The notes: generated by a model from the letters alone, not told the origin. DNA of 64,000 bases from Hsuehochloa calcarea (GCA_036346395.1 CM070596.1:2356001-2420000), one strand, 5' to 3'; shown: positions 1-13,800, counted from the stretch's first letter. A program made the numbers and translations.

Positions 1-680
1 TCTTTGAAGTAATCACCGCACAACTACTTCTCCAAGCCGTCTAGGTGTCAGCAAGCACCAAGAGTAACAAATTGTCGCGCTCGCTTGAAGACAATCAAGT
101 GCCAAAGTGATCAACTAATGATGCAATGCACTTAAATAGCTCTCAACTATATCAAAATATGAATTCAATGTAAATGAGTAGAGCAGAAAGCATCAAATCC
201 TCAAGTGTATTCAATATGCCCAAAGGTTCTAAGCTTGGTGCATGTGGGGGTGTATTTATACCCCTCACCAACAAATCTAGCCGTTACAACCACTTTCCTA
301 AAAAAAACAGGATTTGCAGTAGTACTGCCGAAGAAACCCGGTACTACCGATTTTTGGCTCAACGGTCGGAACAGTAGCATTTAATGCTCTAAACTAGCCG
401 TTACACATAAAGCTGCGGTACTACAGCCAACTAAAAATCAGTACTACTGCAGCACGGTAGTACCGCTCAGCTAGAATGGAACTACCGTTTTTCAGAGTTT
501 AAGAATTCTCAGAAAACAACTTCTCTTGAAAAAAACATATCACCAGGTAAATATCGGTATTACCGCACTTCGGTAGTACCACTCAAGAATTTACAGTCAT
601 ACTGATTCTCAAGGGATATCAAAACTCCCAAAAATACGCTTTCTATAATTTACGTACCGCGATCGTTAATGACAATCAGA
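1..680. repeat. LTR-derived sequence with GGTACTACCG-type palindromes (first copy)
   Basis: Non-coding repeat. It holds scattered GGTACTACCG / CGGTAGTACC motifs, for example near 447-475 and 560-592. From about 130 it matches the sequences starting at 2404 and 5320; the run around TATTCAATATGC...AAAGGTTCTAAGCT recurs at about 210, 2404 and 5394. It looks like a retrotransposon LTR in reverse orientation, because the related copy near 4946 starts with TGTAGGAGTC followed by a GAGGGTGAATAC-like block. The left end lies outside the window. No protein is supported. Confidence 0.55.
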
Positions 681-2403
681 GGTGGGTGAATGATTGTAAT
701 CCGCAGCGGAATTATTTTCTCCAAATCTAATGTCTTCTGATTGTCCAACCTGTGAACACAGTTGCGAGCAAAAAAAAAACAAACAAAAAACAGCAAAAAG
801 AAAAAAAAACTCGAAGACTCAGCTATATGTCAATCTTTTCCCTGGGAAACTGGCAGTACTACGCCGCCTCCTTTTTCGCAATGTATGGACCCAAGTTGAA
901 ACAGCCAAAGAGTAGTAGAAGTCAACAAGCACTGGTCTCCCTAAGCAAAAAAACCTGCCGCCGCCCAGACGCCTGTCGCCGCCCTTGCTCCGGCCACACC
1001 TGCCAATATATATAAACGGGCTAGCACCTACACTTAATGACCCACGTACGGCCCAATTACATGGGCCTAACTCATGGGTTTATAACTTGATTACATAATA
1101 TTGTATTTTAGACACTCTAAAAAATGTCACATGTCGTAGCCCCCGGTCCGCACCTCCGTAGTTCTAACACGCATCATCCATCGTTAATCTCCATGCGCTC
1201 CAACTCGAGTTCGACCACCTCATCCAGCATCCTCGACCCTCTGGACTATGACTTCACACCAAGCCATCTCCCGGTGATACGGGGTGGCCCGATCTTCTCG
1301 AGTAGAACCGTTGATAAATAGCGCTTGATGACGAATAACGCTCAGCTGTACACCACGCGCCAGTGCACGGACTTGCAGCTCTATGGATATTCGCCAACAC
1401 GCACCTGGTTGATCGCCGCTAGACCACGAGCGGAGATCGCCAAGCCCTCAATTCCCAGCGGAAAAAGCAAACTTGACCTTAAAAAGCAGAACGAACAATT
1501 GATCGCCTAATTCTCTCTCAGAAGTCCTCGCATGAACTCTGTTTTGAAAGAACAAGCAATAACTTGTGTTCTATTCTTATGCATAAACATGGTCTGGTTT
1601 ACAATGGGGGTCTACCCCTCAATATATAGTCTCGCCCCAAGACTATTCAACACTAAATTTTCCATATGGTACTATTCATACACGCGCACGGTGCAATACC
1701 GGTCACGAGTCTTTGTAGCAAATTCTTCATTCACGAGCGCTTTGTAGCAAAAATCGCATTCACGCAATTCTGCGATAAATTCTGTTCACAACCCCGATGA
1801 ATTTGCGCTTCCTTCCTGGTTCCTCCATGTGGGCTTTTATGTTTTACCGTTTAGATTTTGATCCCTCGCTTGGCCGCATAGACATTGGTCTTCTCCTCTT
1901 TGGCCGAATGGGACATAGGGCCGCACCTTGACCTCCTCAATTGATAGTCTTCCTTGGATGACTGTCGCATATCCTTGATTTTCGTCCACGCTGAATCTTC
2001 AAACCTGAGCACAAGCAAAACATTGTTTTTAGGTAGTATAAAATTCTCATTAAAATCAGTGATATATTCATTAAGGAACAAGTTCACCTGAGATTGTAGT
2101 TTCTTAGTACGTGCTCTTGTTATTGGTCCTGTCGGCAACTCGAGGCGTATATCATGAGCATTAGGTGGAGGAGAAGGTGTTGTGGGGATGCCCTCATCAC
2201 CCGGTCACCGCCGTAGATCACGATCGCCTCCGAGTTACCATGCACATGCAAAGACCAAAGCAACATATTTTTTTGGCATAAATTCTTCCCAACTTGACCG
2301 ACATAAGTCCACACACCACGACACGCTTCAAATAATATCTGTAAATAACATTGTCAATTATTTATCAGCTAAAATATTTTAGACCTAGCCACATGGTCTA
2401 ACA
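681..2403. other. Unassigned repeat-like spacer
   Basis: About 1.7 kb without a credible gene; the short open frames have no recognisable domains. The segment near 2270-2330 (cataaattcttcccaacttgacc...) resembles an LTR part near 53370-53400, which suggests this is also LTR-derived. An A-rich stretch lies at 769-810. Confidence 0.35.
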
Positions 2404-4384
2404 GTATTCAATATGCACAAAGGTTCTAAGCTCAGTGCAGGTGGGGGTATATTTATACTCCTCACCAACAAATCTAGCCGTTACAACCACTTTCCTGAAA
2501 AAAACCAGGATTTGTAGTAGTATCGCCGAAGAAACTCGATACTACCGATTTTTGGCTCAACGGTCGAAACAGTAGCATTTAATGCTCTAAACTAGTCGTT
2601 ACATATAAAGTTACGGTACTACCGCCAACTAAAAATTGGTACTACCGCAGTACGGTAGTACCGCTCGGCCAGAACGGAACTATCGTTTTCCAGAGTTCAA
2701 GAATTATCATAAAACAACTTCTCTGGAAAAAAACATATCGTCAAATAAATATCGGTACTACTGCACTCCGGTAGTACCGCTCAAGAATTGGCAGTCATAC
2801 TGATTCTCAAGGGAGATCAAAACTCCCAAAAACACGCTTTCTATAATTTACGTACCGCTATATAAATATCGGTACTACCAACCTGCGGTAGTACCGTAGT
2901 TGAAGTGTGGTTGTTCCGATTTTCATAGAAGATCAAAAGCACTCAAAAACACACTCTCTGTATTTTACATACCACCATCTATATTTTGGTACTACCGACC
3001 TACAGTAGTATCGCAGTTTAAATGCGGTTGTTCCGATTTTCAGAGAGGTTCGAATACATTTAAAAACACGCTCTCTGGAAAATATGTACCACCATATAAA
3101 TATTGGTACTACCGACCTGCGGTAGTACCGCATATCACTTGCGGTAATACCGATTTTCAAAATTGTTTTCCAAAAGCTCAAAATAAAGCAATGTATGGAC
3201 CCTAGTTGATCATAATGGCACAAATATAGTCTCTTGAGCTACTAGCCATTATTCCTCTTTATAGTACGGTGTTTATCCTATAAATCCGATCTTTATCCTA
3301 TAAATTCGATCTTTTCTCCAAACACCGAGATCAGCAAAATACTACAAAAGGATCATAGGGCTATACAATACATTTGTCTTGATCCATGTCGATCTTTCAT
3401 CTCCTTAGCATTGTTAATACCCTCATCATCAAATAATTATTGGGATTTAACCTTTAGCACATCTTAGCACACATGTTAGTCGCTTAACATAATGTTGACA
3501 TTAATTATCAAAACCAACTTTAAGGGTCTGGATACTTTCACTGGTCTCTATGGTGATTCCTCGGATGAAACATCCCCGGGCTACACTCGAAGGTGATGAA
3601 TTAGGACCCCTTTTATGTCATCTTCATATTTTTACATTGCATTGTTCTATATCCTTTTTGCAGACAATGTTCAAGAACTATATTTCAAAAGGTTTAAATG
3701 TTAGAGTGCGGCACATTCAGTTCTTGAAGCATGTATCTGAGCAGTTCGTGCAGAGTTTTGTTTTTAGTAATTCAAATACTGCATTTCTCATTCTTGTGTG
3801 CATTTTAAAGTTTTTCCCGGAGACCACGGATGGCACACTGTGTTCTGGAACAATAAGTACTACTGTATGACACGTCTTATTAATGTGGTAAACTCTTCCT
3901 TTGTGCAGCATGTTTATTTTGCGATTCATGCAGTTTTATTTTACCGTAGTCTCGCTGCGATAAAATGTATCATTTATTTGCCGAAATAACCCCAATGTAC
4001 TGATTACACATCTCCTTTGATGAACTCTTATTGACACAATGTTATTTAATCTGCCATTATGTAGTTTGTACAGGGATCATTAGCAGGTCCAATACCAGTA
4101 ATTATAGTTACCCAACAATGTCAAAACAAGATAAAAACAAACATTCATTGTACCATTCGTTTTTTGCACACTATGGTTGAATAGGACAATTTACATTCAG
4201 AACGTTTAGTACCATATTTTACTTGTTTTACCTAATGAAGTTTGCAATGGAGCAAGCTCTCATGAAGTTTGCAATGACTGGTCAAGGAGGTGTATTTGAA
4301 CCAACTGTTGGTACTGAATTTGACTCAGTAGCTGAGATCTTCCCTGTCGAAGCAATACACTGCTTGACGGATGACACTACAAGA
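2404..4384. repeat. Tandem duplication, copy A (~2.0 kb, clean copy)
   Basis: This segment is repeated at 5394-7355, about 2.98 kb downstream. It contains LTR sequence with perfect 11-nt palindromes (2614-2624 CGGTACTACCG; 2653-2663 CGGTAGTACCG; more near 2764, 2890 and 3118), then a non-LTR part (3230-4384). Copy A keeps the palindromes largely intact, whereas copy B has many small indels in the same places. The similarity stops at 4384, after gacactacaaga. Confidence 0.8.
4230..4384 (+). pseudogene. Possible FAR1/MULE-type transposase N-terminal fragment (copy A)
   Basis: The plus frame reads ...GGVFEPTVGTEFDSVAE..., which resembles the start of the FAR1/FHY3-type DNA-binding domain of Mutator-like transposase relatives (consensus P-x-x-G-x-x-F-x-S-x-x-E-A). 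The expected YxFYxxY continuation is missing and the frame runs into unrelated sequence. The same fragment lies in copy B at 7200-7355. This is a weak, family-level inference. Confidence 0.3.
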
Positions 4385-4945
4385 CCATCTTCATGATGTT
4401 GGATCAAGATAAATTTGCACAGAGACTCGCGAATCGTAGTTGATTCCGCATCCAATGCAATGGGCTTACAACTTTAATTGGGTCTAATCACAACGTGATG
4501 TTCTCCATCGACCACAATATCGATATCTCAATTCCCAATTCTTCCACTATGCTACTATAAGGTGATGAAATTTCTTCTTATCATGTTTTCTTCCTCATGT
4601 ATTTGAGATCTATGTTTTACTCCTCTTTTTGTTCCTCAGCGATAGATGTTAATATCACGAGTATTATGCAGAAATAAGTGGAGGAACACCCACCATTCAC
4701 GATTAGTGAAGGATCGCATTGTGGTTGCACTCCATTGGGCTTTGCTAGCGGTTCACTAGAATGACACTGCTGCGAAGAAGGTGAAGGTGGATCTTCTCTG
4801 CGACAACGAGAAAGGAAATCCACTCTGACTCGCTAATGCAGTTTCGATGATCATACTGGACTAGGGTCCATCGTCGTTGTTTTGTCCCGATTGTTCGAGA
4901 CCTAGCCAACAAGTCGCAAAAGCATTCCGTTGGTGTTACGATTGT
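4385..4945. other. Unassigned spacer between duplicated units
   Basis: About 560 bases with no recognisable gene, RNA or mobile-element terminus. Confidence 0.3.
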
Positions 4946-5393
4946 AGGAGTCTCAGTTGTAGAATCAAGGATAATCATTAGAGGGTGAATACAAGGTTTA
5001 AAATTCTTACCAGATTGAACAATTTTAAATAAGATTGTCTTAACAAAGCTTCCTAGCACAAAAGTAATGAAAGAACTACTAAGTCTTTTAAAACAATTAT
5101 GAAGTAGAGGAAACTAGATACAATTCTAGCTAGATAATACTCACAAGTAAAATACTAGAATTATAAATGCAAAAGTAGTAAAGACAAGAATTGAACCACA
5201 GGAGACAATGAAGTTTTTTGTGGTATCATAAATGTCTTCACTAGTCACGTTGAGAGCTTGAACAAATCAAGCGACTCTCACGAATAGTCTTCAAGTGGAT
5301 CACTATCGTTGTTCTTCCTTGAATAGCTCTCAACTATATCAAAATATGAATTCAATGTAAATGAGTAGTTAGAGAGCAGCCAAATCCTCAAGT
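4946..5393 (-). repeat. Start of an LTR of the GGTACTACCG family, reverse orientation
   Basis: Begins TGTAGGAGTC and soon reaches attagagggtgaatac. This parallels the reverse-oriented LTR at 52033, which starts TGTAGGACC and has a gattagggggggtgaat block at the same place. I infer that this is the terminal (U5) end of a related Copia-type LTR read on the minus strand, continuing into the duplicated unit at 5394. Confidence 0.45.
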
Positions 5394-7355
5394 GTATTCA
5401 ATATGCACAAAGGTTCTAAGCTCACAAGGTGGGGGTATATTTATACTCCTCACCAACAAATCTAGTCGTTACAACCACTTTCCTAAAAACCAGATTTGTA
5501 GTAGTATCGCCAAGAAACTCGATACATACCGATTTTTGGCTCAACGGTAAAACAAAGAGCATTTAATGCTCTAAACTAGTCGTTACATATAAAGTTACAG
5601 ATTACCGCCAACTAAAAATTGGTACTACCGCTGAAGACGGTAGTACCGCTTCTACTGTAATCTGAACTATCGCTTTCCGTAGTTCAAGAATTATCATAAA
5701 ACAACTTCCGAAAAACATATCGTCAAATAAATATCTAGATTCATCAGACTCTAAGAGTACCGCTCAAGAATTGGCAATATATCGATTCTCAAGGAGATCA
5801 AAACTCCCAAAAACACGCTTTCTATAATTTACGCATCGCTATATAAATATCGGTACTACCAACCTCATGGTAGTACCGTAGTTGAAGTGTGGTTGTTCGA
5901 TTTTCATAGAAGATCAAAAGCACTCAAAAACACACTCTCCGTATTTTACATACCACCATCTATATTTTGGTACTACCACCCACAAGAGTATCGCAGCTTT
6001 AAATGCGGTTGTTCATTTTCAGAGAGGTTCAATACATTTAAAAACACGCCCTGGAAAATATGTACCACCATATAAATATTGGTACTAATTGATCGATGCA
6101 GAGTATCCGCATATCACTTAAGTAATACCGATTTTCAAAATTGTTTTCCAAAAGCTCAAAATAAAGCAATGTATGGACCCTAGTTGATCATAATGGCACA
6201 AATATAGTCTCTTGAGCTACTAGCCATTATTCCTCTTTATAGTACGGTGTTTATCCTATAAACCGATCTTTATCCTATAAATTGATCTTTTCTCCAAACA
6301 CCGAGATCAAAGAAAATACTACAAAAGGATCATAGGGCTATACAATACATTTGTCTTGATCCATGTCGATCTTTCATCTCCTTAGCATTGTTAATACCCT
6401 CATCATCAAATAATTATTGGGATTTAACCTTTAGCACATCTTAGCACACATGTTAGTCGCTTAACATAATGTTGACATTAATTATCAAAACCAACTTTAA
6501 GGGTCTGGATACTTTCACTGGTCTCTATGGTGATTCTCGATGAAACATCCCAGGCTACACTCGAAGGTGATGAATTAGGACCCCTTTTATGTCATCTTCA
6601 TATTTTTACATTGCATTGTTCTATATCCTTTTGCAGACAATGTTCAAGAACTATATTTCAAAAGGTTTAAATGTTAGAGTGCGGCACATTCAGTTCTTGA
6701 AGCATGTATCTGAGCAGTTCGTGCAGAGTTTTGTTTTTAGTAATTCAAATACTGCATTTCTCATTCTTGTGTGCATTTTAAAGTTTTTCCCGGAGACCAC
6801 GGATGGCACACTGTGTTCTGGAACAATAAGTACTACTGTATGACACGTCTTATTAATGTGGTAAACTCTTCCTTTGTGACGCATGTTTATTTTGCGATTC
6901 ATGCAGTTTTATTTACCGTAGTCTCGCTGCGATAAATGTATCATTTATTTGCCGAAATAACCCCAATGTACTGATTACACATCTCCTTTGATGAACTCTT
7001 ATTGACACAATGTTATTTAATCTGCCATTATGTAGTTTGTACAGGGATCATTAGCAGGTCCAATACCAGTAATTATAGTTACCCAACAATGTCAAAACAA
7101 GATAAAAACAAACATTCATTGTACCATTCGTTTTTTGCACACTATGGTTGAATAGGACAATTTACATTCAGAACGTTTAGTACCATATTTTACTTGTTTT
7201 ACCTAATGAAGTTTGCAATGGAGCAAGCTCTCATGAAGTTTGCAATGACTGGTCAAGGAGGTGTATTTGAACCAACTGTTGGTACTGAATTTGACTCAGT
7301 AGCTGAGATCTTCCCTGTCGAAGCAATACACTGCTTGACGGATGACACTACAAGA
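5394..7355. repeat. Tandem duplication, copy B (indel-rich in its first half)
   Basis: Matches 2404-4384. From about 5400 to 6320 it differs by many 1-10 base insertions and deletions that break the GGTACTACCG palindromes; from about 6600 onward the two copies are nearly identical. Such a sharp change in divergence within one duplicate fits uneven consensus quality better than age. Copy B continues past the end of A at 7355 into sequence not seen in copy A. Confidence 0.75.
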
Positions 7356-8060
7356 GCGGAGTTGTCGGCATTGAAGCTAAGCACGCTTCTTTGGATCTGT
7401 TTGGGACGGTTTGCTTCACTGGCTTTCGCCGAGAGGTACATAGGAACACCAGAATCAGTACGGACATCCTCTGTGGACTAGGAGCCTCTTGGTTTCATCA
7501 AATACCAGTGCTTGAGAGGCCTGATGCAATTTTGACAGTGGCCACACGGAGAACTTCTGGTTTAACTTGGTCATCGCTGGAAGATGAAGTAAGCAGCCAC
7601 CAAAACCAATTAATTATCTTTAACAAGATAGATCTTGATTCCACCGAATTCGCCAAGCACTTCATCGATCTCCAACAGGTTGTTCATCCTCATCTTCAGT
7701 ATGTTCAAGGCTCGGTGTCAGTGGTGCGGAAACGGCAGAGTTCTGAGTGCGATTCCGCTCGGAGCGACGGCGCTTGTGTGTCAGTGCCTCAGTGGTGCAG
7801 ACGGACACTGCCCAATCTGGGCTGCAAAGAAAATTAGGAAATGGATCAGTGCTACGGGACGGAAGGTTGCAACAGATCTGCGCGTACTTGGAATGGGAAA
7901 AATTGAAGGGATCAAAAAGGCTCTGGGGTGATTTGGCTTGTACGAGGAAACAAAACGAAATTGTAGAAACATAATCGAGCAAGATCATTGTGCAAGGATT
8001 CTTACGAAACAAAGAATTACAAGAACGGTTCTATTAAACAACATTCGACTGTTTTTTTTT
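7356..8060. other. Unassigned segment with short open frames
   Basis: Open frames of up to 148 codons overlap here in several phases, but none shows a recognisable domain and they compete with one another. The segment could be part of a transposon interior. It ends in a poly-T run near 8050. Confidence 0.25.
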
Positions 8061-8845
8061 TTTGGTCAAAATAGTCAAATTTTTATCTGTCATTAGATGA
8101 ATTGGGTTCGAATTTGTTATAATTTTTTCTTCGAAACATAACGAATCCACCTTACATTATCGTATTTTATTGGTATATAATTTTTGTTTTTGGGCATGGT
8201 AAGAAACGGCCTAGAGCGAATAAATCTAAACTTCACGCTGATACTGCTACAATACAGTGAAAGGACATCGCAAAATCTAACCCCAAAATAAACGGCCTAC
8301 AAGAATACAACAAATCAAACACCACGATAAAAACAGTTTTTGAGAGATACGAACTGGCCTGTTTGGTCCATCAATCCGTCAACTTTCTAGCAAGCCGTGA
8401 GGATGGTTGACCTGAAGGATGCAACGGGACTTTAGTACGCTAACCTGGACCAGGTAATTTGTGAAAGGATCGGACGAATGTTTCGACAATGGTTGGAAAG
8501 GATAGGATGAGATTGTACCAGCCAATCAATGGTTGGAAGGAACTAAGAGAGAGAGAGAGAGAGGTCCGCGCAAGTACAAGGTAGGAGCATTGGAATTTTT
8601 GTTTTAAATGACACTATTTGTATATAAAAATAGCAAATCATCCTCTTTCGATATCAAAGTTTAAAATAGCACCGCAGACTCGCTGTCAATAATATATGTC
8701 CTCGTCTCGCGCCACGAGTGATCGAACCTTCGCCCCTCTCCAGAGAGGGACTTCAACATGTGTCCTCGCTTCACTCTTCAGAGATGGAACTTCCTTGTAT
8801 ATCACGCTTAGCCGAGGGGACTTCCTCGTCATACAAAGTAGGAGA
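8061..8845. other. Intergenic, includes a GA microsatellite
   Basis: No gene seen. A short (GA)n tract lies near 8546-8563. The part at 8690-8840 has GC-rich phrases (cctcgtc, gagggacttc) that recur, largely inverted, at 9660-9860. This suggests the AT-rich block between them is flanked by an imperfect inverted repeat. Confidence 0.35.
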
Positions 8846-8854
8846 GGACTCGTA

Positions 8855-9660
8855 CTACTAATTAATTATGATTAAATTGATTATGATAAAATAGCTATGA
8901 CTAACTAATTAATTATAAATAATTAGTTATGTCTAATTAATCATGACTAAATTGATTAGAGCTAATTAATTACAACTAAATTAATTTTGATTAATTAGTT
9001 ATAACTAAATAATCACGGTCAATTAATTAAAACTAAATAATCACGACTAAATAATTACAACTTGTAATTGTTTAGTCGTGATTAATTGGTTGTAATTAAT
9101 TGGCTACAATTGTTTATTTGTAATTAATTAGTTATAACTATGAGAACGTATCTAGTGCTAATGGGTAATTCAGTGCTAAGGTGCTAATACCAATCTTGAT
9201 CGTTGGATCTGAATTGAACAACCAAGATTAATGCGGGCTCTCATCTCTAAACCATTTAATCACTTTACATGCTCCCACCTTCAATGCACCTTCATTAATG
9301 CGTCTTCATTAAATACCATGCATGCTCCCACCTCCAACGGTCAAGATCCAGATCCAACGCTCAAAGTTGATATTAGCACCTTAGCACTAGATATGTTCCC
9401 TATAACTATTTAATCATAATTAATTAGTTATAATTATTTGGCTATAATTATTTAGATGTAATTAATTGATTGTAATTATTTAGTTGAAATTAATTTAGTT
9501 GAAATTAATTAGTCCTAATCAATTTAGTCGTGGTTAATTAGCCATAATTAATTTAGTCATAACTAATGATTCGTAATTAATTAGTTGTAGTTAGTTAGTT
9601 GTAATTAATTAGTCGTAATTAATTAGTCATAATTATTTAATCGTAATTAATTAGCAATAT
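8855..9660. repeat. Degenerate AT-rich repeat block (TAATTA-rich)
   Basis: About 800 bases made of irregular variants of a short unit such as gtaattaattagtc / aactaaataatcacg, on both strands, with no fixed period. It is interrupted by the MITE at 9142-9400. The flanks (8690-8840 and 9660-9860) look like imperfect inverted copies of one another. No coding potential. Confidence 0.7.
9142..9400. mobile_element. Mutator-type MITE with 9-bp target site duplication
   Basis: The element is 259 bp. Terminal inverted repeats are GAGAACGTATCTAGTGCTAA at the left and GGGAACATATCTAGTGCTAA (reverse complement) at the right. It is flanked by an exact 9-bp direct repeat TATAACTAT at 9133-9141 and 9401-9409, the duplication size of Mutator-like elements. 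The interior has a subterminal gtgctaatac / gatattagcac pair and no coding capacity. It sits inside the AT-rich repeat. Confidence 0.85.
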
Positions 9661-10165
9661 AGTCCTCTCGCCTAGCGCGCGGACGAGGGAAGTCCCTCCC
9701 TAGAAGTGCGGACGAGGGAAATCCCCTTCCCAGGAACACGGATGAGGGAAGTCTCATCTCCAAGAGAGAGGACGAGGATGATAGCCTAAGTCCCTCCGTG
9801 AGAGGGACAAGGGGTTCCGAGCACTACGGCATGGATAAGGACACATGCCGCCCTGTCGGAGGTCGATTTTGCTGTGGGGAGGTCGATTGGACGTCGCGAA
9901 CGTGATAAGATCACTATAGTTGTGTCATGATTTAGATGACTTGCATAAGACACTCTTATTGTGAGAGTGTCTTATGCAGTGAACCTTGGTGTGACAACCA
10001 AGGGCACAAGAGGCAGGCGTGCTGGGAGAAGGTGCGACTTGGGGTAGCCGTTTGGGAGGAGGCTTTCGAGTGCGGAGGCTTTGTGTGGCAAGGCTGAGGT
10101 CGGGGTACTTTCTAGTGAGAGGGAACGAGCGAGAGTAGGGTGTTTGGGAGACGAGTTAGAGTGCA
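9661..10165. other. GC-richer spacer, source of a fragment repeated at 13430-13605
   Basis: No gene recognised. About 180 bases around 9700-9880 (agaagtgcgga...gaacacggatgagggaagtctcatctccaag...) recur in shortened, indel-rich form at 13430-13605. Confidence 0.4.
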
Positions 10166-10889
10166 ACCCTAACAAATTCCTATTAATAAAGTGATATCAC
10201 AGACGGTTCTATTATGGAACCGTCGGTGATACTTATAATGGAACCGTCTGTGATATGATCTCACATCATAGACATTTCCATAATATAACTGTTTGTTATA
10301 ATATCCATACATAAATATAAATTCAAAAATACATATGACATATTCACATATTAGTAAAGAATTATATATGAATATTTGCTAAAACTATGCTAAAACCGAT
10401 AATTATATGGTAAATAATTCAACACATCTGCAAAGAACATGGCATGCTCATGCCTAATCCTGTAGTCGTCACTGCAGAAGACGACGTAGTCATCCCACTA
10501 TTCCATCACGCCACACCTTGCTGCTCGTGAATCCAGGTGGTCGCCCTCCGATCGCATTTCCACACCGCCCAAATGTCCCGCCATCTTCTTCTTTGTCGCC
10601 CCGACCATGTCCGCAGCCGAGCCTCCTGCATCGCCTCGCACTCGCTGGTCCTCTCTACCGCCTCACACCCGGCCGCCGACTAGCTCGGCCGACCTAGCTA
10701 ATGTAGTGCTTTCCAACGTCGTATGCCTCACCGGTCATGTAAAGGAGGAGGCCGAGCACGTAGGGTGCGGCCTTGTGGTCAAGCACGCTGTCGTTGCTCA
10801 AGGAACACGAGGTCGCACAGCATGTCTTGGGTGCGCAAGACAAGCGCGAGGCCGACGATGAAGCGTATCCCGGTGCCGAAGATCTAGAC

Positions 10890-13800
10890 CCGCCATTATG
10901 AGTTAATGGAGTGTTTTGGTGATTAATGACAATCCAAATATGAGACTAACTCTTTATCAAGTATTATCTTTGTGTAGTCTCATTTGGATATAAAGGTGAA
11001 ATACAACGAGGTATGCAATCAACATCTCAATCTTATATATTGTTGCATTTTCGATCCAAAATATAGGATTGAACTCAACCTGTTAAACTTGAATATGTGC
11101 ATATGACTCATTACACATTTGTGTATGCACACATTTAGGGGAGAGTTTATCCTATACTTTGTGGTTTCATTAGTATTGATCCATATTCCATTTTCCACAT
11201 ACACTAAGGATCTTTACGTTGAAACAAAACCTTGAGTATACAAAACTTGTGTAGTTCAGATATACTCATGTTATGAGTATATAGAACTTGTGTAGTTCTG
11301 TATACTCATGTTAGAGTATATATAACTGTAGTTTATATATACTCAATTGTTCTCTCATTTATCTTCATTAAATTTATGAGAATTTAAGTGGTTATCATCA
11401 ATTACCAAAGAGGAAAGATTGAGGTATCTTGTCCCACCATTATGAGTTAATGGTATGGTGTGTAATTAGTGATGATCACATTGTGGAACTAACATTTTCC
11501 ATGAGTTGGATATATAGGTTATGTTCCAGGATGATGAAGACTTGGGATGATCATGAGTTGATCATCAAGTCAAGAGCTTGGTGTAAATGATGCATCATGA
11601 GTTGATACTTATCAAGAAGAGATGATCATGAGTTGATCATCAAGACAAGAGAAGACCCATCATGTGTTGATGGAGGTCAAGAAGGATGGCATCATGTGTT
11701 GATGCATGTGAAGACTGGGATGGAGAAATCATCATGTGTTGATGATGTTCAAGACAAGATCCCAAGTGAAGAAATCATCATGAGTTGATGATTGTCAAAG
11801 TCAAGGACCCGACTTGAAGTGTTGATGTGCGCCATCAATCTTCAAGAAGATGCAAGGCAAAGGTATGACTAGCTAGGGCTAAGGATGTGTTCCTAATCTT
11901 TTACCTGGGTCTTGTTTGGTTGATAGACCGGATTGCTAGTATAGGTTTGCCGTACTATTAAGAGGATCTTGACTAGTAGTTTGAGTTAGTCATGTGTTGA
12001 TAGCTCATTATATTTGCTCTAGCTCATCTATGCATGGAGCTATTATTTATGTAATGTGTTTTGCAATAGCCGATGCTCATGCATTCAACCCTTGTAGCAT
12101 GTGACTTAAGTTTGCAAATGCGCTTTGCAAATGGTGTAAGTCCATGTAACCTTTTTCATGTGGTATGATTCCAAAAGTTGGCAAATGTGTTTTGCAACTT
12201 GTTGGGAATCTTGCTTGTGACCTTGTTGGCATGGCTTGTCAATTTGCAAATGTGTTTTGAAATTGAAGTTGTTGTAAGCCAATTGATTGCCGTGAAAATC
12301 GGAAGTTCCATGGTTTAATCCATGAAGTTCCGCACTTCTGACCGTCTGATTTTCCGGGCTTGATTTTTTTCCAGAGAGCGCCGTTTAGGACTTAATGATT
12401 TTTTCCAAGTCTGAAGTTCCGAGTGTAACTAGCGGAACTTCCGATTAATCGGTTGTTCAAACCAAGCGGTTGGTTTTTTCTAGAGAAGCACCATTTTGGG
12501 GACTTAGCCTAAATTCAATAAAGTGTAGTTCCTTATGTGTTGAGCGGAACTTCCAAGAATCGAACTCCGATATTTAGTTGGCAGTAGTTCCAAGACTAAA
12601 AATCAAACGCTAGTTTCTCGTCTGACATAGCCGCTAAGGCCTTTTCTTCTTCTCTCCGCAGAGTTCCGCCTTTGCACGGGCGGAACTCCGATTGCCTTGA
12701 TTTTTTCAGGGTTTGTCTCCCAACGGCTAGTTTTTGTATGGCTATATATAGCCACCTTGCGCTTGTGGGGTAGAATCGGTTGCTAAGAACTATTGTGAAC
12801 TCTTTGTGAGCCTCTTGAGCTAAGAGCAAACCTCTATTCTCTTTTGTGCATGTGTTGCACTTGGTGAGATTGAGAGTAAACCCTAGTGCATGTGTTGCCT
12901 TAGGTGGATTGTGTATCCACGTGAGCGCTGACACTTGATTAGTTCAAGTGAAAGTTCGATTTGTTACTCTTGGTGTTTTTGTTACTCTTGGTGTTTGCCG
13001 ACACCTAGATCAAGGAGGCGTCAGGTTCTAAGGACCTTCTCAGAAGCTTGTGAGAAGGCCTGCATTTGCCAGAGATTTGGTGCTCACATCTCCTAGTGGA
13101 GGAAGAGCAACCATAGTTGAGCGAGGTGTTGGTTCGGTTTGAACCGGTCCAAGTGTTGGACTTACCTCGAGGTGTGTGCTCATTTGAGGAGCCTCCAACG
13201 CAGGTTGGGCTTACCTCAACGTGGATTAACACCTAGACCAAGCTCCTCGAACACTACCTGCAAAACATAATCATGTCATCTTGTTTTTACTTGTGCTACT
13301 TTGAGCAATTTACATTCCCTGCTTAATTGCTTATATCATTGTTTGTTTCTTCTGTATTGCTCGGTAACTTAGTTGAGCCTAGTTGATTTAGGTTTTATTT
13401 GGTAAACCAATTCGCTATTAGCTTCCGTGAGACTGAGGAAGTCCACCCTAGAAGTGCGGAGGAATCCTTCGAACACGGATGAGGGAAGTCTCATCTCCAA
13501 GAGAGGGCGATGACAGATGTGAAGTCCTCTCGAGAGGACAAGGGTTCGAGCACTCGTGCGATAGGACACATGCCTCTGTAGGTCGATTTTGCGGCGTGGA
13601 GTGCGAGGCGTCAGGTGTTCGTGACCTTCTCAGAAGCTTGTGAGAAGGCCTGATTTGCCAGAGTGATTTGGTGCTCGCCATCTCCGAGTGGAGGAAGAGC
13701 AACCATAGTTGAGCGAGGTGTTGGTTCGGTTGGAACCGGTCCAAGTGTTGGACTTACTCGAGGTGTGTGCTCATTTGAGGAGCTGGTCCAACGCAGGTTT

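Noticed and set aside
2933..3223. Open frames with a repeated FKCGCSDF-like peptide
   Set aside because: Translation of the LTR palindrome repeats, not a protein-repeat gene.
8855..9660. Possible centromeric satellite or CRISPR-like array
   Set aside because: No fixed unit length or constant spacer; the units are irregular AT-rich variants.
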